Of a stretch of DNA of 64,000 bases, positions 33,004 to 43,699 are shown piece by piece. This DNA is from Linyphia triangularis (lineage: Eukaryota > Arthropoda > Arachnida > Araneae > Linyphiidae): the NCBI GenBank assembly GCA_963978545.1, contig OZ021729.1:90736466-90800465 (forward strand), read 5' to 3'. The position numbers and the translations under genes are program-made. Positions within the stretch are counted from its first letter, which is position 1; the number at the start of each line of letters is the position of its first letter. The notes below the pieces were generated by a model that was not told the DNA's origin, did no database searches, and saw only the letters and a program-made list of their open reading frames with translations.

Positions 33004-33051
33004 CAATGAACGCAGAACCACAGAAAGGTACACTTGAAGAGTCAGTGCCAT
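33004..33051 (-). CDS. Candidate 16-codon exon (MALTLQVYLSVVLRSL)
   Basis: A strong acceptor CTTTTTCTCTCCAG precedes it and a donor TTG|GTGCGT ends it. The frame ends on a whole codon and continues directly into YVLERLSAQ... of 32845-32894 after a ~109-bp intron. A hydrophobic helix is likely. The joint open frame and matched phases support both exons together. Confidence 0.45.
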
Positions 33052-33680
33052 CTGGAGAGAAAAAGGTTTAAGAATAAGGATAAAAATGAAATAATTTGTG
33101 TACAACTGTATTGGTTATTCACTTCCCGCAGAGATCTTTTGTTATTTAAGGTGGGACAAAAGTTCATGACATTTTGAAAAATAACATAATATCTATAAAT
33201 TAGAGAATAGGAGAGCAGTTTAGAGAGTAACATAGTTCATAAAAAATACTTGTTTAAAAAGTAAATAATAATAATTTCAAGCATTGATACACTGTAAATG
33301 CTGGTGTCTTAAATTTAGACACAAAATGTCTTAAAAATTCATTTCAGACACATTAGGTGACTTATTTTGCACAAAGGTGGTTTACTTCTTCGAATTTCAG
33401 ACATTACACGGGTCTTAAATTGCTTTCAGTCACAACAAGTAACTGAAAATAAGACACTTCTCACCAAATTAAGACATTTCCAAATTCAGACGCTTCTCGC
33501 TTTCAGACATTACGACCATGGGCCTGTGACCGCCCGCTCCGAAGCGGAGTGAAAGTTCCCGGAGAGAGTCAGTGCGCATGCGCGAGGAGCGAAGAACCAG
33601 AGGACGAAAGGAGAATGAGAACAGATGCCTTGTTGACATAATATATCGCTGTACAAAGTTGAAATAAATATATTCCTATA

Positions 33681-34460
33681 TTGGTGAACAGGATAGGTGA
33701 TAGAATGGATGAACGTCAACAGCAAGATCTTCTGAAGCAGATAGCTGATCTAAAAGCTCAAGTGGAACAACAACAAGCTCTACAAACCCCCACAACTTTG
33801 ATTCCGGAGGAAGGAAACATGGCCGCCACCGCGACGAGAAACGAAAGCTCGGCGTCGACTGGGAACGAGCAGTCGGTTTTCCGTGTCGCTGCCAAATTGC
33901 CACCGTTCTGGGCAGAGAAACCGGGACTCTGGTTCGCTCAAGTAGAATCGCAATTCATTTTATCTGGAATAACGCAGGATAAAACGAAGTTCCACCACGT
34001 TGTAGCGAATCTGGAGGCACGATATGCTTCGGAGGTGGAAGACATCATCACGTCGCCACCTACAGAAGACGCTTATGGTCATCTCAAGGGTGAACTTGTG
34101 CAGAGATTGTCCTCATCAGCAGAACAACGAATTCGGCAGCTACTAGATCGAGAGGAACTCGGTGATCGCAAACCTTCCCACTTTCTGCGTCATTTAAAAT
34201 CACTCGCCGCCGGATCAGTGGAGTTGGCGGAGCCTCTATTGCGTTCTCTGTGGCTGCAGCGATTACCCACGCACGTCCAGGCAATTCTGCAGGTGCAGAG
34301 ATCTTTATCACCTGAGGAAATGGCCAAGGTCGTTGACCGAATCTTAGAAGTGCAAGTCTCACCTCCTCAACCTGGGGGAGTTAATTCGGTAACGCAGCCA
34401 CCGTTGACTGAGGAAACAGCGAGTCGACTTGAAAAACAAGTGTTGGAACTCTCAAACTAA
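33681..34460 (+). CDS. gag: Retroelement Gag (arthropod gypsy type), intact 259 codons
   Basis: An N-terminal coiled-coil-like Gln/Leu stretch is followed by the conserved PPFWAEKPGLWFAQVESQF block and then KFHHVVANLEARYASEVED. This is the capsid-like domain common in arthropod Ty3/gypsy Gag (annotated in databases as a DUF7041-type domain, from memory). It would assemble the cytoplasmic particle and bind element RNA. The first ATG, at 33681, has NRIGDRMDER after it; an in-frame ATG follows a few codons later and may be the true start. The frame is intact to a TAA at 34458, but the element downstream is incomplete, so it is not autonomous. This is notable as the only uninterrupted long element ORF apart from the pol segment at 53796. 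Confidence 0.8.
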   Translation: MVNRIGDRMDERQQQDLLKQIADLKAQVEQQQALQTPTTLIPEEGNMAATATRNESSASTGNEQSVFRVAAKLPPFWAEKPGLWFAQVESQFILSGITQDKTKFHHVVANLEARYASEVEDIITSPPTEDAYGHLKGELVQRLSSSAEQRIRQLLDREELGDRKPSHFLRHLKSLAAGSVELAEPLLRSLWLQRLPTHVQAILQVQRSLSPEEMAKVVDRILEVQVSPPQPGGVNSVTQPPLTEETASRLEKQVLELSN

Positions 34461-34475
34461 GTTGCAGCGTTAAAG

Positions 34476-34897
34476 ATGGCGATTCCCCCAACAACAAGAA
34501 GTCGTTTCGCGCGAAGCCCTTCTCGTCAACGCCGCTCCACTGATGATTCAGCACCGAGTCGTCGCACCAATAGCCCCGAACCAATTCGTGAGTTCTCTGA
34601 AAACATATGTTTTTATCATCGTAGATTCAGAAATAGGGCTAGGCATTGCGAACCACCCTGCTCTTTCTCGGAAAACCCCAATGGCAGCTATTAGCGGTGA
34701 CGGCTAGCTGCCTCGCTGTAGGAAGTCGCCTACTCGTCACGGATAACTCTTCAAAAGTGAGGTTTCTTATTGACACCGGATCCGATGTGTGCGTGTTTTC
34801 TCGTTCACGTGTCCCTGGGCTACAACCTGTAGATACCTACGAACTCAGTGCTGCTAACGACTCCACTATTAGAACTTATGGATCAATTACCCTGTAA
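34476..34897 (+). pseudogene. Gag C-terminus and aspartyl protease start, frameshifted
   Basis: After the gag stop a second frame carries an Arg/Ser-rich linker and CFYHRRFRNRARHCEPPC, the Cys-His motif of this Gag family. Another shifted frame (34646-34897) has FLIDTGSDVCVFSRSRV, the retropepsin active site (DTG). The reading breaks at about 34897 into unrelated sequence. At least two frameshifts separate these pieces from gag. Confidence 0.65.
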
Positions 34898-34905
34898 CTG
34901 GACAT

Positions 34906-35162
34906 CGGTCTCCGCAAAAACAGAAAACCAAAAACAGATTGCCAAAGAGGAGTTCTATCGACGCCTTCAGAAAAATTTACTGCACGACCTCCACACTACC
35001 AACTCGGCAAGAAACTTTTTCTCTCACACAACCACTCAACTCTCATGTAACAAACTCAACTCGCACACAAGCAACTCAATCGTTCGACCCCTTCGCGACT
35101 CACTGCGAAGAGTCTATGTGGTGGTCTCGTGTACAAATGACAGATACAACATCCAGGCACTA
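34906..35162 (+). other. Unassigned segment after the protease
   Basis: Two overlapping frames are open (to 35163 and 35204). Neither matches the expected protease C-terminus or reverse transcriptase. Thr/Asn-rich composition. Probably non-coding or rearranged element sequence. Confidence 0.3.
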
Positions 35163-35165
35163 GTG

Positions 35166-35242
35166 GGTTTTTTTTGCCTAGCGGTAAGCATGCCTATCTA
35201 CTGACCTAGGAGTCCTGGGTTCGAATCCCGTTGGCGCACATT
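35166..35242 (+). repeat. tRNA-like sequence / SINE head
   Basis: GCCTAGCGGTAAGCATGCC resembles an A-box/D-arm, CCTATCTACTGACCTAGG an anticodon arm, and CTGGGTTCGAATCCCG a good T-arm with the GGTTCGAATCC B-box. The 5' acceptor strand is replaced by a T-run, so a functional tRNA is unlikely. It may be the head of another SINE. No tail was recognised. Confidence 0.5.
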
Positions 35243-38180
35243 CGCTCCAGCATAGACAGCAATACGACATTTAATTTTCATATGTAATTGCGGGGTTTTT
35301 TTGTATTTAAAATGTATTCTCAGCAAAAATTCTATCTATTAAAGCAAACTTTGTCCAAATTGGTTCTGTAGATCATGAGTTATAGGCCAATATTAACCTA
35401 TTTCTGATCAATGATTACAACATCATTTGAATTCTTCCATTTGACGGGTACCAGACAAAAATAGCCAATTTGCAGCGATAACTTATTCAAACTAATAACT
35501 TCCAATCTATGATAAGGTTTGGTTTGGCAGTCTCCCAAACTAATGAATAAAAATAAAAGTTCACTAGATCAAAATATTATTTTCGCGTAAACATTTCAGC
35601 TTGGCGATAACTACGCCAACTTTCCGACTTAACGGTTTTTGGTACCCGTCTAACGGAAAAGTATCAAATATTGTTGCCAGAGTTTTCTCACGTACCCAAA
35701 TGTGTCTTGAGTGTTTTTTTGTTTTTTTTAATATTCAATTGGGGGTTATAGGAAAAATATTCCTCATTAATCTGATGCAATAAAAGTGTGATCAGAAGTT
35801 TTGGTATCGCTTGCCTCTTCTAGAACTGCTGCCACTGCTGAATCATGGACGAACGGTATACACTATGTTCTAATTGCCCTTTAATACTATTACTTCATAC
35901 TCAATAGCACTTAGCAACATATCCAAACTGAGCATCGTTGCCAAGCTGTTGGAGCAGTACTCTTTGATTGCATGATATGAGAGTAAGTACTATGTCACAA
36001 AAAACATAAATTGAACGCCGAGGGATATTAATGACAACAGTATTCAAACTTGAAATAATTATGTGCTTGAAGTAGTCAAATGTTTTGATCAGCATTAAAA
36101 AGCATTTGTTCACAATAATGTATACATGTACAAGTAGAATAGTATTTAAGTGACTTGGCAATCAATTGCTCAAACTCAGAAATGATTATTTTGATATGCA
36201 CAACGGTCCCCACAACGGCTTCATTCCTAGTGAAAAAGTTGGTTTATGTAATATTATTTATTTTATTTTCAATGCTTTTATTACAGTAAATTTTAATTGA
36301 TCGATTTCTAAATGACCCTCATAGAATTCTAAATTTTCTGTTTTTAACATTCAATTACATTTTTGTTGGTTTTGTTGCATATTACAAGTACTAATGATTT
36401 TGAAAATATATTTAGCATGATTTGATGTAATTTGGATAAAATTTATTGTGTCCTTGAATTTTATTTTATGAATGATCTTGTATGTTCCATATTATTATTA
36501 TTACATCTGAGGATATTTATGATATGACCTGCATATTATGAGGACTGGGTACTCGATGACAGCATTAAAATCAGAAAAATCAACGCATTTGAAATAAATT
36601 GAATATTGGTCAAAATGAAGAAATTTTTTTTTACATATGTTGTTCAAACCTTTTTTAAATTATATTTTAGAAAAAAGTTTATAATAATAGGCTAATAATT
36701 TATTAATAATCACTTATTTAAAAACTCGATTAAAAATTTTTTTTGCAATGAGTTGAATTTGGTTACGTTCGTAGAGGAATCTTCTTAAAACTAATAAAAA
36801 GTTTTTTTGCTTTTTATTTCTTAGAAATGTCTATATACTACATTAAATATCAGCTTTCTCAAAATAATAATAAAAAGTTTTTTTATGTGGTAATTTGTTG
36901 AGCGTATGAAAATTTGCAATTTTTTAAGTAATAATAATTAAAAACTAAATTGTATAGATTTGAATAATATTTTTGTTTAATATGTACTTCAGATGTTATA
37001 TAATTGCCATAAAAAATTTCAATTCTATATCTTGCATAGTCTTTTATATGAGCATACCAAAAGTTGGAAAATCAACGTTTTGAGAAAACGTGAAAGAACT
37101 ATAAAAGTTTTAATAACTTGCATGTTTTCCAAGTTTAATGTGCTTCAACTCTGTATTTTGAAGCAGCCATCTTTACAGATATTTCAAATTCCTTTTTTAA
37201 TTCCCCCCTCTCCCTTTTCTTACATTTTTTTAGGTTTTTTAAATGCCCTCTCTTCTTTAGCTTCTCAACGATTAACGAAAAGTCGCAGCGATAGGGAAAA
37301 TAGTTGTAAAAAGGTCCCATCCCCAAATTACTGGAATTTTAATATTATTTTAGTTTTAGTATGCACTTAATATGTTATTTAATCATAATAAAAAATTTCA
37401 ACTGTATATCTGGCATATTTTTTTTACAAGCATACAAAAATTTGGGAAACTGACGTTTTCAGAAACGCAAAATTTTTTGCACAACTTGCATACTTTTCAA
37501 ATTTAATATACTCTACCTCCATATTCTGAAATGTCTCCTTACAGATACTTCTAATGCCTTCTGTTTTAATTGTTTATCTTTTATGCACCTCTTAATGTTT
37601 TTTTTTTAAAAGTCCTATATCTGCTTCAACTATTCGACAATAATTGAAGCATTGTAGTGTTTATTATGTAGTGTTATTATAGGGAAATGTTATAAACAAG
37701 TTAAATTCCCAGATGGAGAATAATTAGATTATTACTGCTTGATTCATCATTAAAATAAGTTTATGTTGCCACATAATGTATCTTAGACTTGCCAATGCAA
37801 CTACTATAAGTGTTTACATCACGCTTGTTATTTGATGTTAAAATTGACTTGCAACTTAAAACAACTTAAAAAAAGCAACTTAAAACTGTGATACAATCTT
37901 GGAAGTCAAACCTTTTCTATTTAAGATTCAGCCACAATACAATGTCCATTTTATCCCAATACATATATTTACATTAAGTCCCAAATCCCTTGCTTGGATA
38001 TATTAATAGTTGTGTGCCTATTATTAACAGTTGTGTTGCAGTTTTGCAATCCCATGCTTAAATTTACCAGGAAAGTGAAACATAGTCAACAAAAAGTTAT
38101 TTTGACTTTTATTTTAATAAAAATTTGTAATTTAACACAAGCTCATTTATTGCATTTTAATTTAAATAAATGTATTTTTA
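35243..38180. other. AT-rich interior, tandem duplication at 36975-37620
   Basis: Mostly non-coding. A possible inverted pair lies at ~35445 and ~35640 (GACGGGTACCAGAC versus GGTACCCGTC). At 36975-37360 and 37361-37620 two tandem copies share TAAAAAATTTCAA, TATATCT-GCATA and GACGTTTT-AGAAA blocks (~75% alike). A 125-codon frame at 36993 crosses the first copy and has no family signature. Confidence 0.4.
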
Positions 38181-38399
38181 GCTTCCCAACATCTGAAAGG
38201 TAACATAAACAACCCTTTCAGACACATCAACTGTCTGAAAATATCCCCAATTCAGACAGTCTAAACGTCTGAAAATACCCCATTTTAAGACACTTCAAGT
38301 GTCTTAAAGTTTAAGACACCATTTTTCGTCTTAAAACAGTGCCACTTGTTTAAGACAATTTTGTGTCTTATTTTAAGACATTTCCATTTGCTGTGTATG

Positions 38400-39320
38400 T
38401 GAGAGTCTAAAACAAGCAATCTTAGAATGTATAAACTGTTTGTGTAGATTGTTTTATATGTATTTTTTATAATAGTCATTTATGTGTGTATTTTTAAGAA
38501 ATTTTCTATGCCAGGAAAAGCATTTTTCCGTAAACTTCATTTTCATCGAACAATTTGCTGATTTTATACAGTTTATTTCAAAGTAGCAAGGATTTTTGTT
38601 TTATCTGATAATTTTTCTCTATTTTATCAAGTATCTTATTATACCACCAAAAGATAAAACGTAGCAAGGATTTTTTTAAAATTTTGTTATATCAAGCAAT
38701 GAAACCATGCATTTCGAAATTTATCAATTTTAAGACATTGGCACATTAAATAAACAGAAAAAGTTGTTTCATCGCTTTACAGATATCTTGTATCTCAGTC
38801 AGGATTAATGTATACATTATTTTGAGCTTGTGGCACTAAGTATCTAACCCATCTTACTTGCTACCTCTTTAAATTGAAAAACAGAGTGCAGCAATAGGAT
38901 TTTTACAAAGTTTCACTTTGGTTATCCATGTCAGAAATTGTAAATGTAAAGTTTGTGTCATGCATTAGTAAAACCTAACGCTTGTCCAGTAGTGAATAGA
39001 GAAATTTATAAAGACTCTTAAGAATATAAAGAATAAGTGACTTTAACATATTATAGGACTGTAACTATCCTTTCTGTCTTTTTGAACTTTATGTAACACA
39101 CTGGTGCCTCGACAATAGGTAAAAAACTGTCAAAACAAGGGTTTTCAGAAGAAGCATTGATGTTTATTGAAATACTAAGTGCTAATCCGACTGTGGCAAA
39201 CTAAACCCAAGCAGGGAAGAATTATTGGCAAAAACTAAGACAACATAAAAATCGAAATTGACTATGATAGTCGAGGAGCATGTTTTTACTCTTAAAGGGT
39301 GCAGTGTATACCTTTAAACT
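38400..39320. other. No gene recognised
   Basis: AT-rich intergenic or intronic DNA without ORFs, repeats or splice-bounded frames that I could support. Confidence 0.4.
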
Positions 39321-39344
39321 ACAGAACTATAAATTGCTAAGTTG

Positions 39345-39588
39345 CCGATGGCCAATCAAGGCGAAGATTAACCAAAATATCGGGGGAGAGAAGTTCATGT
39401 TGAAGACAAATTGCTTGTTAGGAGAACTAACAGTGGGAGAATCAAGTGTCTGGGGTTTGGTCATGCGCTGCAGTGGTGTCGAGAGAGACGATGGAATATT
39501 TGGTTTGGAACAAGTAATAGTAGGTTTAGTAATATTCCTAAAGAAAAACTTTTGACAATTCATTGATGACTGCACTCATTTGCTGCAG
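39345..39588 (-). CDS. Candidate exon, Ser/Pro/Thr-rich
   Basis: The minus-strand acceptor CTTCCTATAG is followed by LQQMSAVINELSK. A one-base shift then leads to a long open Ser/Pro/Thr-rich run (KPTITCSKPNIPSSLSTPLQ and onward). Either the acceptor at ATTGTCAAAAGTTTTTCTTTAG is the real one, or a base is wrong. Low-complexity linker style; no domain. The strand agrees with the exons at 31541-33051 and 43455-57356. Confidence 0.3.
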
Positions 39589-40397
39589 CTATAGGAAGGA
39601 GTTGAAGCAGACAAAATAATTTACTGTTAACGTTCAGAAGATTGGAGAAACAATTATGCCAATTGAAATGCGTTTAGCATTTAAATGATATTCAAATTTC
39701 TTAAAAAGAACAATTACAAAGTGGTAACAAACAACAAAGGTTTTTTTTCCAACATTTTCCTAGTTCTGTGATAGCTCCCTGAAATTTACGACCGCCTGTT
39801 CTGATTTAATGGTTCTAAAACTATACAGAATATAAAATATAAATGTGTTGGAAGCTTACGACATCAATCCTGACACTTTATGCGTGATCATCAAAGTAAA
39901 TACAAATAAATATGCAGAGTTTCGTAAAAAAAACTTTGGGACGAAAGGAGAATGATTGTACACCAATGAGGAACTTGCACAAGTGAGGAAAATGAATATT
40001 TTTTGTATTTTCTAGTGTTATCCAAAGAATATATTTGAGCAGTGCAATTATTTTTTAGCTTTATACTTTCAATTAATCAAAAATCGAGTTTGAAATTAGC
40101 CGAAATCAAAGTAAAAGTCATGTGACCAAAAATGCATAAAAAACCGTGACGTAGTTATGCAGATATAAAGTTGCGAAACGAAGGAGAAACCTCAATCATT
40201 CCTTGTCTAAAACAGGTTTTAAGCTGGTTCATTATCTTCGCGTTGACGTTTCACGCAAAAGTGGCCTTTTCCCGCCAAATCGCAAAGTGAAAAACTAAAT
40301 ATTTTTTTAACTATCTATCCAAGCTCAAATTTTTGAAAGAATGGTATTGTTTTTCATGATTTTTTCTCTACTTTTATTTAAAAATAAAACCAAAAAA

Positions 40398-40911
40398 CCT
40401 GAAAATTCCTCATTGAAACAATCAGAGAAATCTGGAGTTTCATTGCAATTTTGTTTGTGATGAGTATTGTGAAAATGCCGAGGTTGTCCGATTATCGGTC
40501 CCAGAATCCAATTTTGGGAAACGAGATGGTGAAAAAACTAATGCCAAGAGACAGATTTTTCAAAATCAAGAAATATCTGCACATTTCCGACAGAGAAGAA
40601 GAAAAGAAAAAGGACGACCCAGAGTATTCCTTTGGTCAAAAGCTGGAGCCTTTTAATACCATTTTAAAAGGAAACTTTCATAAGAGTTTTAATCCTTACA
40701 AAGAAGTTTCAGTTGATGAAACCCTGCTGAAATTTAAAGGACTGCTGGGGATTGTCCATTATATGCCTTTGAAACCGGCAAAGCGTGGATTTTTTGGATG
40801 CTTTGTACATCCAAATATGGATATGCACTCACTTTTGATTTGAACTGAGGAAAAACAGATAACATGGAAAGATGGGGAAAGGGCCTAGGGTATGATGTTG
40901 TGGTACACTTG
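40398..40911 (+). pseudogene. piggyBac-type transposase, N-terminal half
   Basis: The frame contains EIWSFIAILFVMSIVKMPRL, the 'SRDRF-like' PRDRFFKIKKYLHISD block, and VSVDETLLKFKG with the first catalytic Asp. These are diagnostic of the PiggyBac/PGBD4 DDE family, a cut-and-paste transposase acting at TTAA. A stop at 40841 is followed in another frame by TDNMERWGKGLGYDVVVHLA, which is the expected continuation. The protein is then cut at HLAKS by the LINE. The family is ~500-600 aa; the first ~100 residues are missing or unrecognisable. TIRs and TTAA flanks were not found. Confidence 0.85.
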
Positions 40912-40922
40912 GCAAAATCTTT
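40912..40922 (+). repeat. Left target duplication of the LINE (GCAAAATCTTT)
   Basis: Identical to 42430-42440. In the transposase frame it encodes part of LAKSL, so removing the LINE and one copy rejoins the transposase. Confidence 0.9.
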
Positions 40923-41125
40923 GTTGTTGTTTGTTGTTTCTTATTCCACTTGATCTAGAACAAGTCTAGACTAAGTCCGAGAGACCGTACGCCCAAAGAA
41001 AGTCTCGAACCAGCGCAGGGTTTTTAAAGAGATCGGCTTGTGGGGAAACACACTTGATGGGAAACACACTTGAGGCACACATGGTACTCCTTTTGCCCCT
41101 GAACACATGCAAGTGTGCGAGTATG

Positions 41126-41935
41126 TCAGGTGATGAGTCTGGTGATGGTGGTTAGTAATTTCCTGTCGCCCTTCAGCTCCAGGGCAGCCCCAGGACGTTT
41201 TTGTTCATACCAGTCATGAGTTGGTGGAATCCTCCATGTCTTGCTGTTGTCGGCTCTGACCTTCGAGAAAATTTCCCTAAACGTAAGATGACCACAATTT
41301 TCGAATGTTACAGCAGAGCCCTCCTTAGCCAATTCATCGGCCAAGTCATTGAAGAAGAGGTCTACATGGGAGGGTATCCACTGCAGATGAATGACATTAT
41401 GCGAAGAGAAAATCCTCAGTTTGTTCACATTGTCCATGCCGAGTTTGTCGGTAATGTTTCGCCATTTGCTTAAGAATTGAATGGAGCTCTTACTGTCTGA
41501 AAAAATCCAGATATCGCAGGAGAAATTATTGGAAATCATATAATGTAGAGCTTCGTTGATAGCTATCAATTCAGATCTAAAGACTGAACAAAAGTTTGGG
41601 TTTCGCTTGTTAAATTTTGTAACGCCATCGGGGGCTACAATTACTACTCCACTGCCTGTGTTGCCATTATCGTGTTTACTTCCATCATTGAATATCCGAA
41701 CTGCCCCTAATGGGGAACTATGAATTGTTTCTAAAGCCAATTGTTTCAGAAGTGCTGGATGCATGTCTTTCTTACTACTGAAAGACAGTAGTTCTTCATG
41801 AAAGAAAACATTTGGAAGATCCTCCAGTGGATTTAAGTAGGTCCCCAAAAGGCAGGATTCAACTTCAGGAAATAAGAGATTTTGGTTGGCTGCCCTGCTA
41901 AAGGGGCTGTCACTTTTGAGTCTTTGATAAGGCAA
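41126..41935 (-). pseudogene. Non-LTR retrotransposon RNase H domain
   Basis: 269 codons are open on the minus strand. Residues ~80-215 show the RNase H fold motifs: FNDGSKHDNGNTGSGVV (first Asp), FRSELIAINEAL (Glu), IWIFSDSKSSIQFL (second Asp), then LQWIPSHVDLFFNDLADELA with the final His/Asp region. The domain degrades the RNA strand of the RNA-DNA hybrid during reverse transcription. A short C-terminal region follows (to LLTTITRLIT), after which element 3' sequence runs to 40923. It lacks its RT on the same strand because of the inversion. Confidence 0.85.
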
Positions 41936-41940
41936 AGGAG

Positions 41941-42420
41941 CCGATTCTCCAGAGAATTACACACCCATTAAACTTACCTGCATCCCGTGTAAAGTTATGG
42001 AGAGGATCATCTTGAACAGACTCAATTTTCATCTTACGGAAAAGAACCTATTCCCCAGGGAGCAATACGGTTTTCGAAAAGGACATGGCACTGCTGACCA
42101 AATTCTTTATTTTTGCCAATATGTTAGAGATGCACAGAATAAAAACCAGCAAATCACACTATTGCGGCTCTTCTAGATCTGAGTAAGACATTTGATACAG
42201 TTTGGTGCAACCAACTTATTAGTAAACTCTTTGAGAAATTCTCTATATCTGGTAGAGCTCTACCATGTATTTCTGACTTTCTTTGTAGAAGAAAATTCAG
42301 AGTGAAATTTAAGAACTCACTCTCCAGAAGTTTTCGACAAAGTCAAGGCGTACCTCAGGGTTCTGTGCCGAGTCCGCTCCTCTTCGCTCTTTTCATCACT
42401 GAGATTGAAAAGGTTACATT
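41941..42420 (+). pseudogene. Non-LTR reverse transcriptase fragment, inverted
   Basis: The plus-strand reading shows FPREQYGFRKGHGTADQI, then after a one-base shift ALLDLSKTFDTVW (first catalytic Asp), SRSFRQSQGVPQGSVPSP and LLFALFITEIEK. These are RT domains 1-4 of LINEs. The segment ends just before the expected YADD box. One frameshift near 42165. Its strand is opposite to the RNase H of the same insertion. Confidence 0.85.
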
Positions 42421-42429
42421 ATGATCCTT

Positions 42430-43260
42430 GCAAAATCTTTAACTTCTCAAGGCAACAAACTGTACTTCGATTGAATTTCACCAGTATTCCTTTGATGTTG
42501 GAATCGGAGCGGATGGGACATTTGGCTTGCAAAACTCTGATAAAAACCAGAAAATTTCTTCCTAAAGAAATTACTATGAGCAAATTAAGAGAAAAAAGTT
42601 CTAGTATGATTATGCAATGTCAAGAACATCCTAACCTATAATGCACAACGTGGATAGATAAAAAGCAAATATTTATGCTATCCACAAATACAGAAAGAGA
42701 GATAACTTCAGTTACAAGAAGTAAGGGATCCGAGAAGAAAGATGTCCTATGCCCATACCACTTGTTGAGTATAATCAATTCATGGGTAGTGTAGATTTAG
42801 CAGATCAACGAAGAAAATATTATACCGCTTCAAGGAAATCAATGAAATGGTAAACTTATGCTTTTTTCATTTCTTTGGGACACTTCTGTAAATAATGCAT
42901 ATATTTTACAAATTGCTACGCTAGCAGCAAACTTTCCAGCACCCAAAAGAAGAAAATCTTTATACAATTTTAAGCTTGAACTGATCGCACAAATCGCAGG
43001 CAAATACTGCTTTCGTAAACGAAGAACTATTTTTGCATCTGAGACATATGAAGACCACACTCATAAGGAAAGAAAAATAGAAAGAAGGAAAATAACATGC
43101 AAAATGCAGACAACAAGGGGAAAAAACAGCCACAAGTCGAAGGATGGGATGTTCTGTTTGCAAATTATGCTTATGCAAAACCTGTTCATAATTCCAATGC
43201 AATAAGAGGAATGCAAGATATATTAGCGAAAATCAAGAATATAAAGTAAATATACACAAA
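42430..43260 (+). pseudogene. piggyBac-type transposase, C-terminal half
   Basis: The reading resumes with the duplicated target: SLTSQGNKLYFD (second catalytic Asp), shifts frame, continues FTSIPLMLESERMGHLAC and LPKE. Then (shifts) LVEYNQFMGSVDLADQRRKY gives the third catalytic Asp, and YYTASRKSMKW and NNAYIL follow. The C-terminal cysteine-rich domain is readable in another frame around 43095-43190 (GCSVCKLCLCKTC). At least four frameshifts, so the gene is dead. The order matches the left half exactly. Confidence 0.85.
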
Positions 43261-43454
43261 AAAAGCAATAAAATGTGTGGAAAAAAAAAATTATAACACA
43301 AACTGACAAAAAAAAAGGGGGGGGGGGGGGCTTGGGGCCCTATTTAAATATAAAAGAAGTCTATACACTGCACATACATATACCACAATTCGTAATTTGC
43401 AAACCAAATTCTTAGCTATTCGGATAAAAAGTACAAATATTATTATAATGTAAT

Positions 43455-43620
43455 TCAAGTTAAAATTTCAAAATTTTCAAGCGAATTTAAATAATTTAGT
43501 GTTTGATCCATTAAAATTGCTTGCGCAAGATTCTGATGTCCTACGAAGGCTACACTGCACAAGCACAAACATTTACAATTTTCGGGTGGCATTTCTGCAA
43601 GTCTTTCAATGAGAGCTTTG
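43455..43620 (-). CDS. Terminal exon of a minus-strand host gene
   Basis: The acceptor CTATTATTTGATTAG is followed by 54 open codons ending in TGA at 43455. The peptide begins KALIERLAEMPPENCKCLCL and ends LNYLNSLENFEILT. The first base C completes the TG left by the exon at 48892-48975, giving Cys, so the two join in phase across a 5.3-kb intron holding two hAT elements and tandem repeats. A Cys cluster (CKCLCLC) is notable. I do not recognise the family. Confidence 0.6.
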
Positions 43621-43699
43621 CTAATCAAATAATAGAAAATCCACAAAACAGTCTGATAATTAACACGAGACTAAATGTCCTAAATGATGTTGTTTCTCG

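Larger units (their letters stand above)
33517..34905 (+). mobile_element. Gypsy-type retroelement remnant (leader, gag, protease start)
   Basis: A GC-rich leader at 33517-33680 (with CAGTGCGCATGCGCGAGG and a TATTGGTGAAC motif just upstream of gag, where a 5' LTR end and primer site are expected) is followed by gag and protease. The element stops after the protease, with no reverse transcriptase or 3' LTR. It is 3'-truncated and its 5' LTR is at best partial. Confidence 0.7.
33290..38395. mobile_element. Inverted-repeat element flanked by TA (CACTGTAAATG ... CATTTGCTGTG)
   Basis: The left arm is 33290-33515 and the right ~38180-38395. Both are studded with TGTCTTAAA and TCAGACA motifs in opposite orientation, with TA at 33288-33289 and 38396-38397. 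The two arms look like one ~450-bp MITE of the mariner type, opened by ~4.7 kb of other sequence, including a gypsy remnant. No transposase was seen. Confidence 0.6.
40923..42429 (-). mobile_element. Non-LTR retrotransposon with inverted 5' part (twin-priming structure)
   Basis: The 3' end is on the left: a (CAA)n-type tail read on the minus strand abuts the target duplication. 41126-41935 encodes RNase H on the minus strand. At ~41940 the orientation flips and 41941-42420 encodes reverse transcriptase on the plus strand. In an intact element RT precedes RNase H on the same strand, so the 5' part is inverted, and the catalytic RT box that should lie at the junction is missing. An 11-bp duplication flanks the whole. 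The family is of the RNase H-bearing I/LOA/Jockey-like clades. Confidence 0.88.

Noticed and set aside
36993..37370. 125-codon plus ORF
   Set aside because: It lies in a tandem duplication, has no homologous frame in the second copy and no domain.
41201..41473. 90-codon plus-strand ORF
   Set aside because: Shadow of the RNase H frame on the opposite strand.
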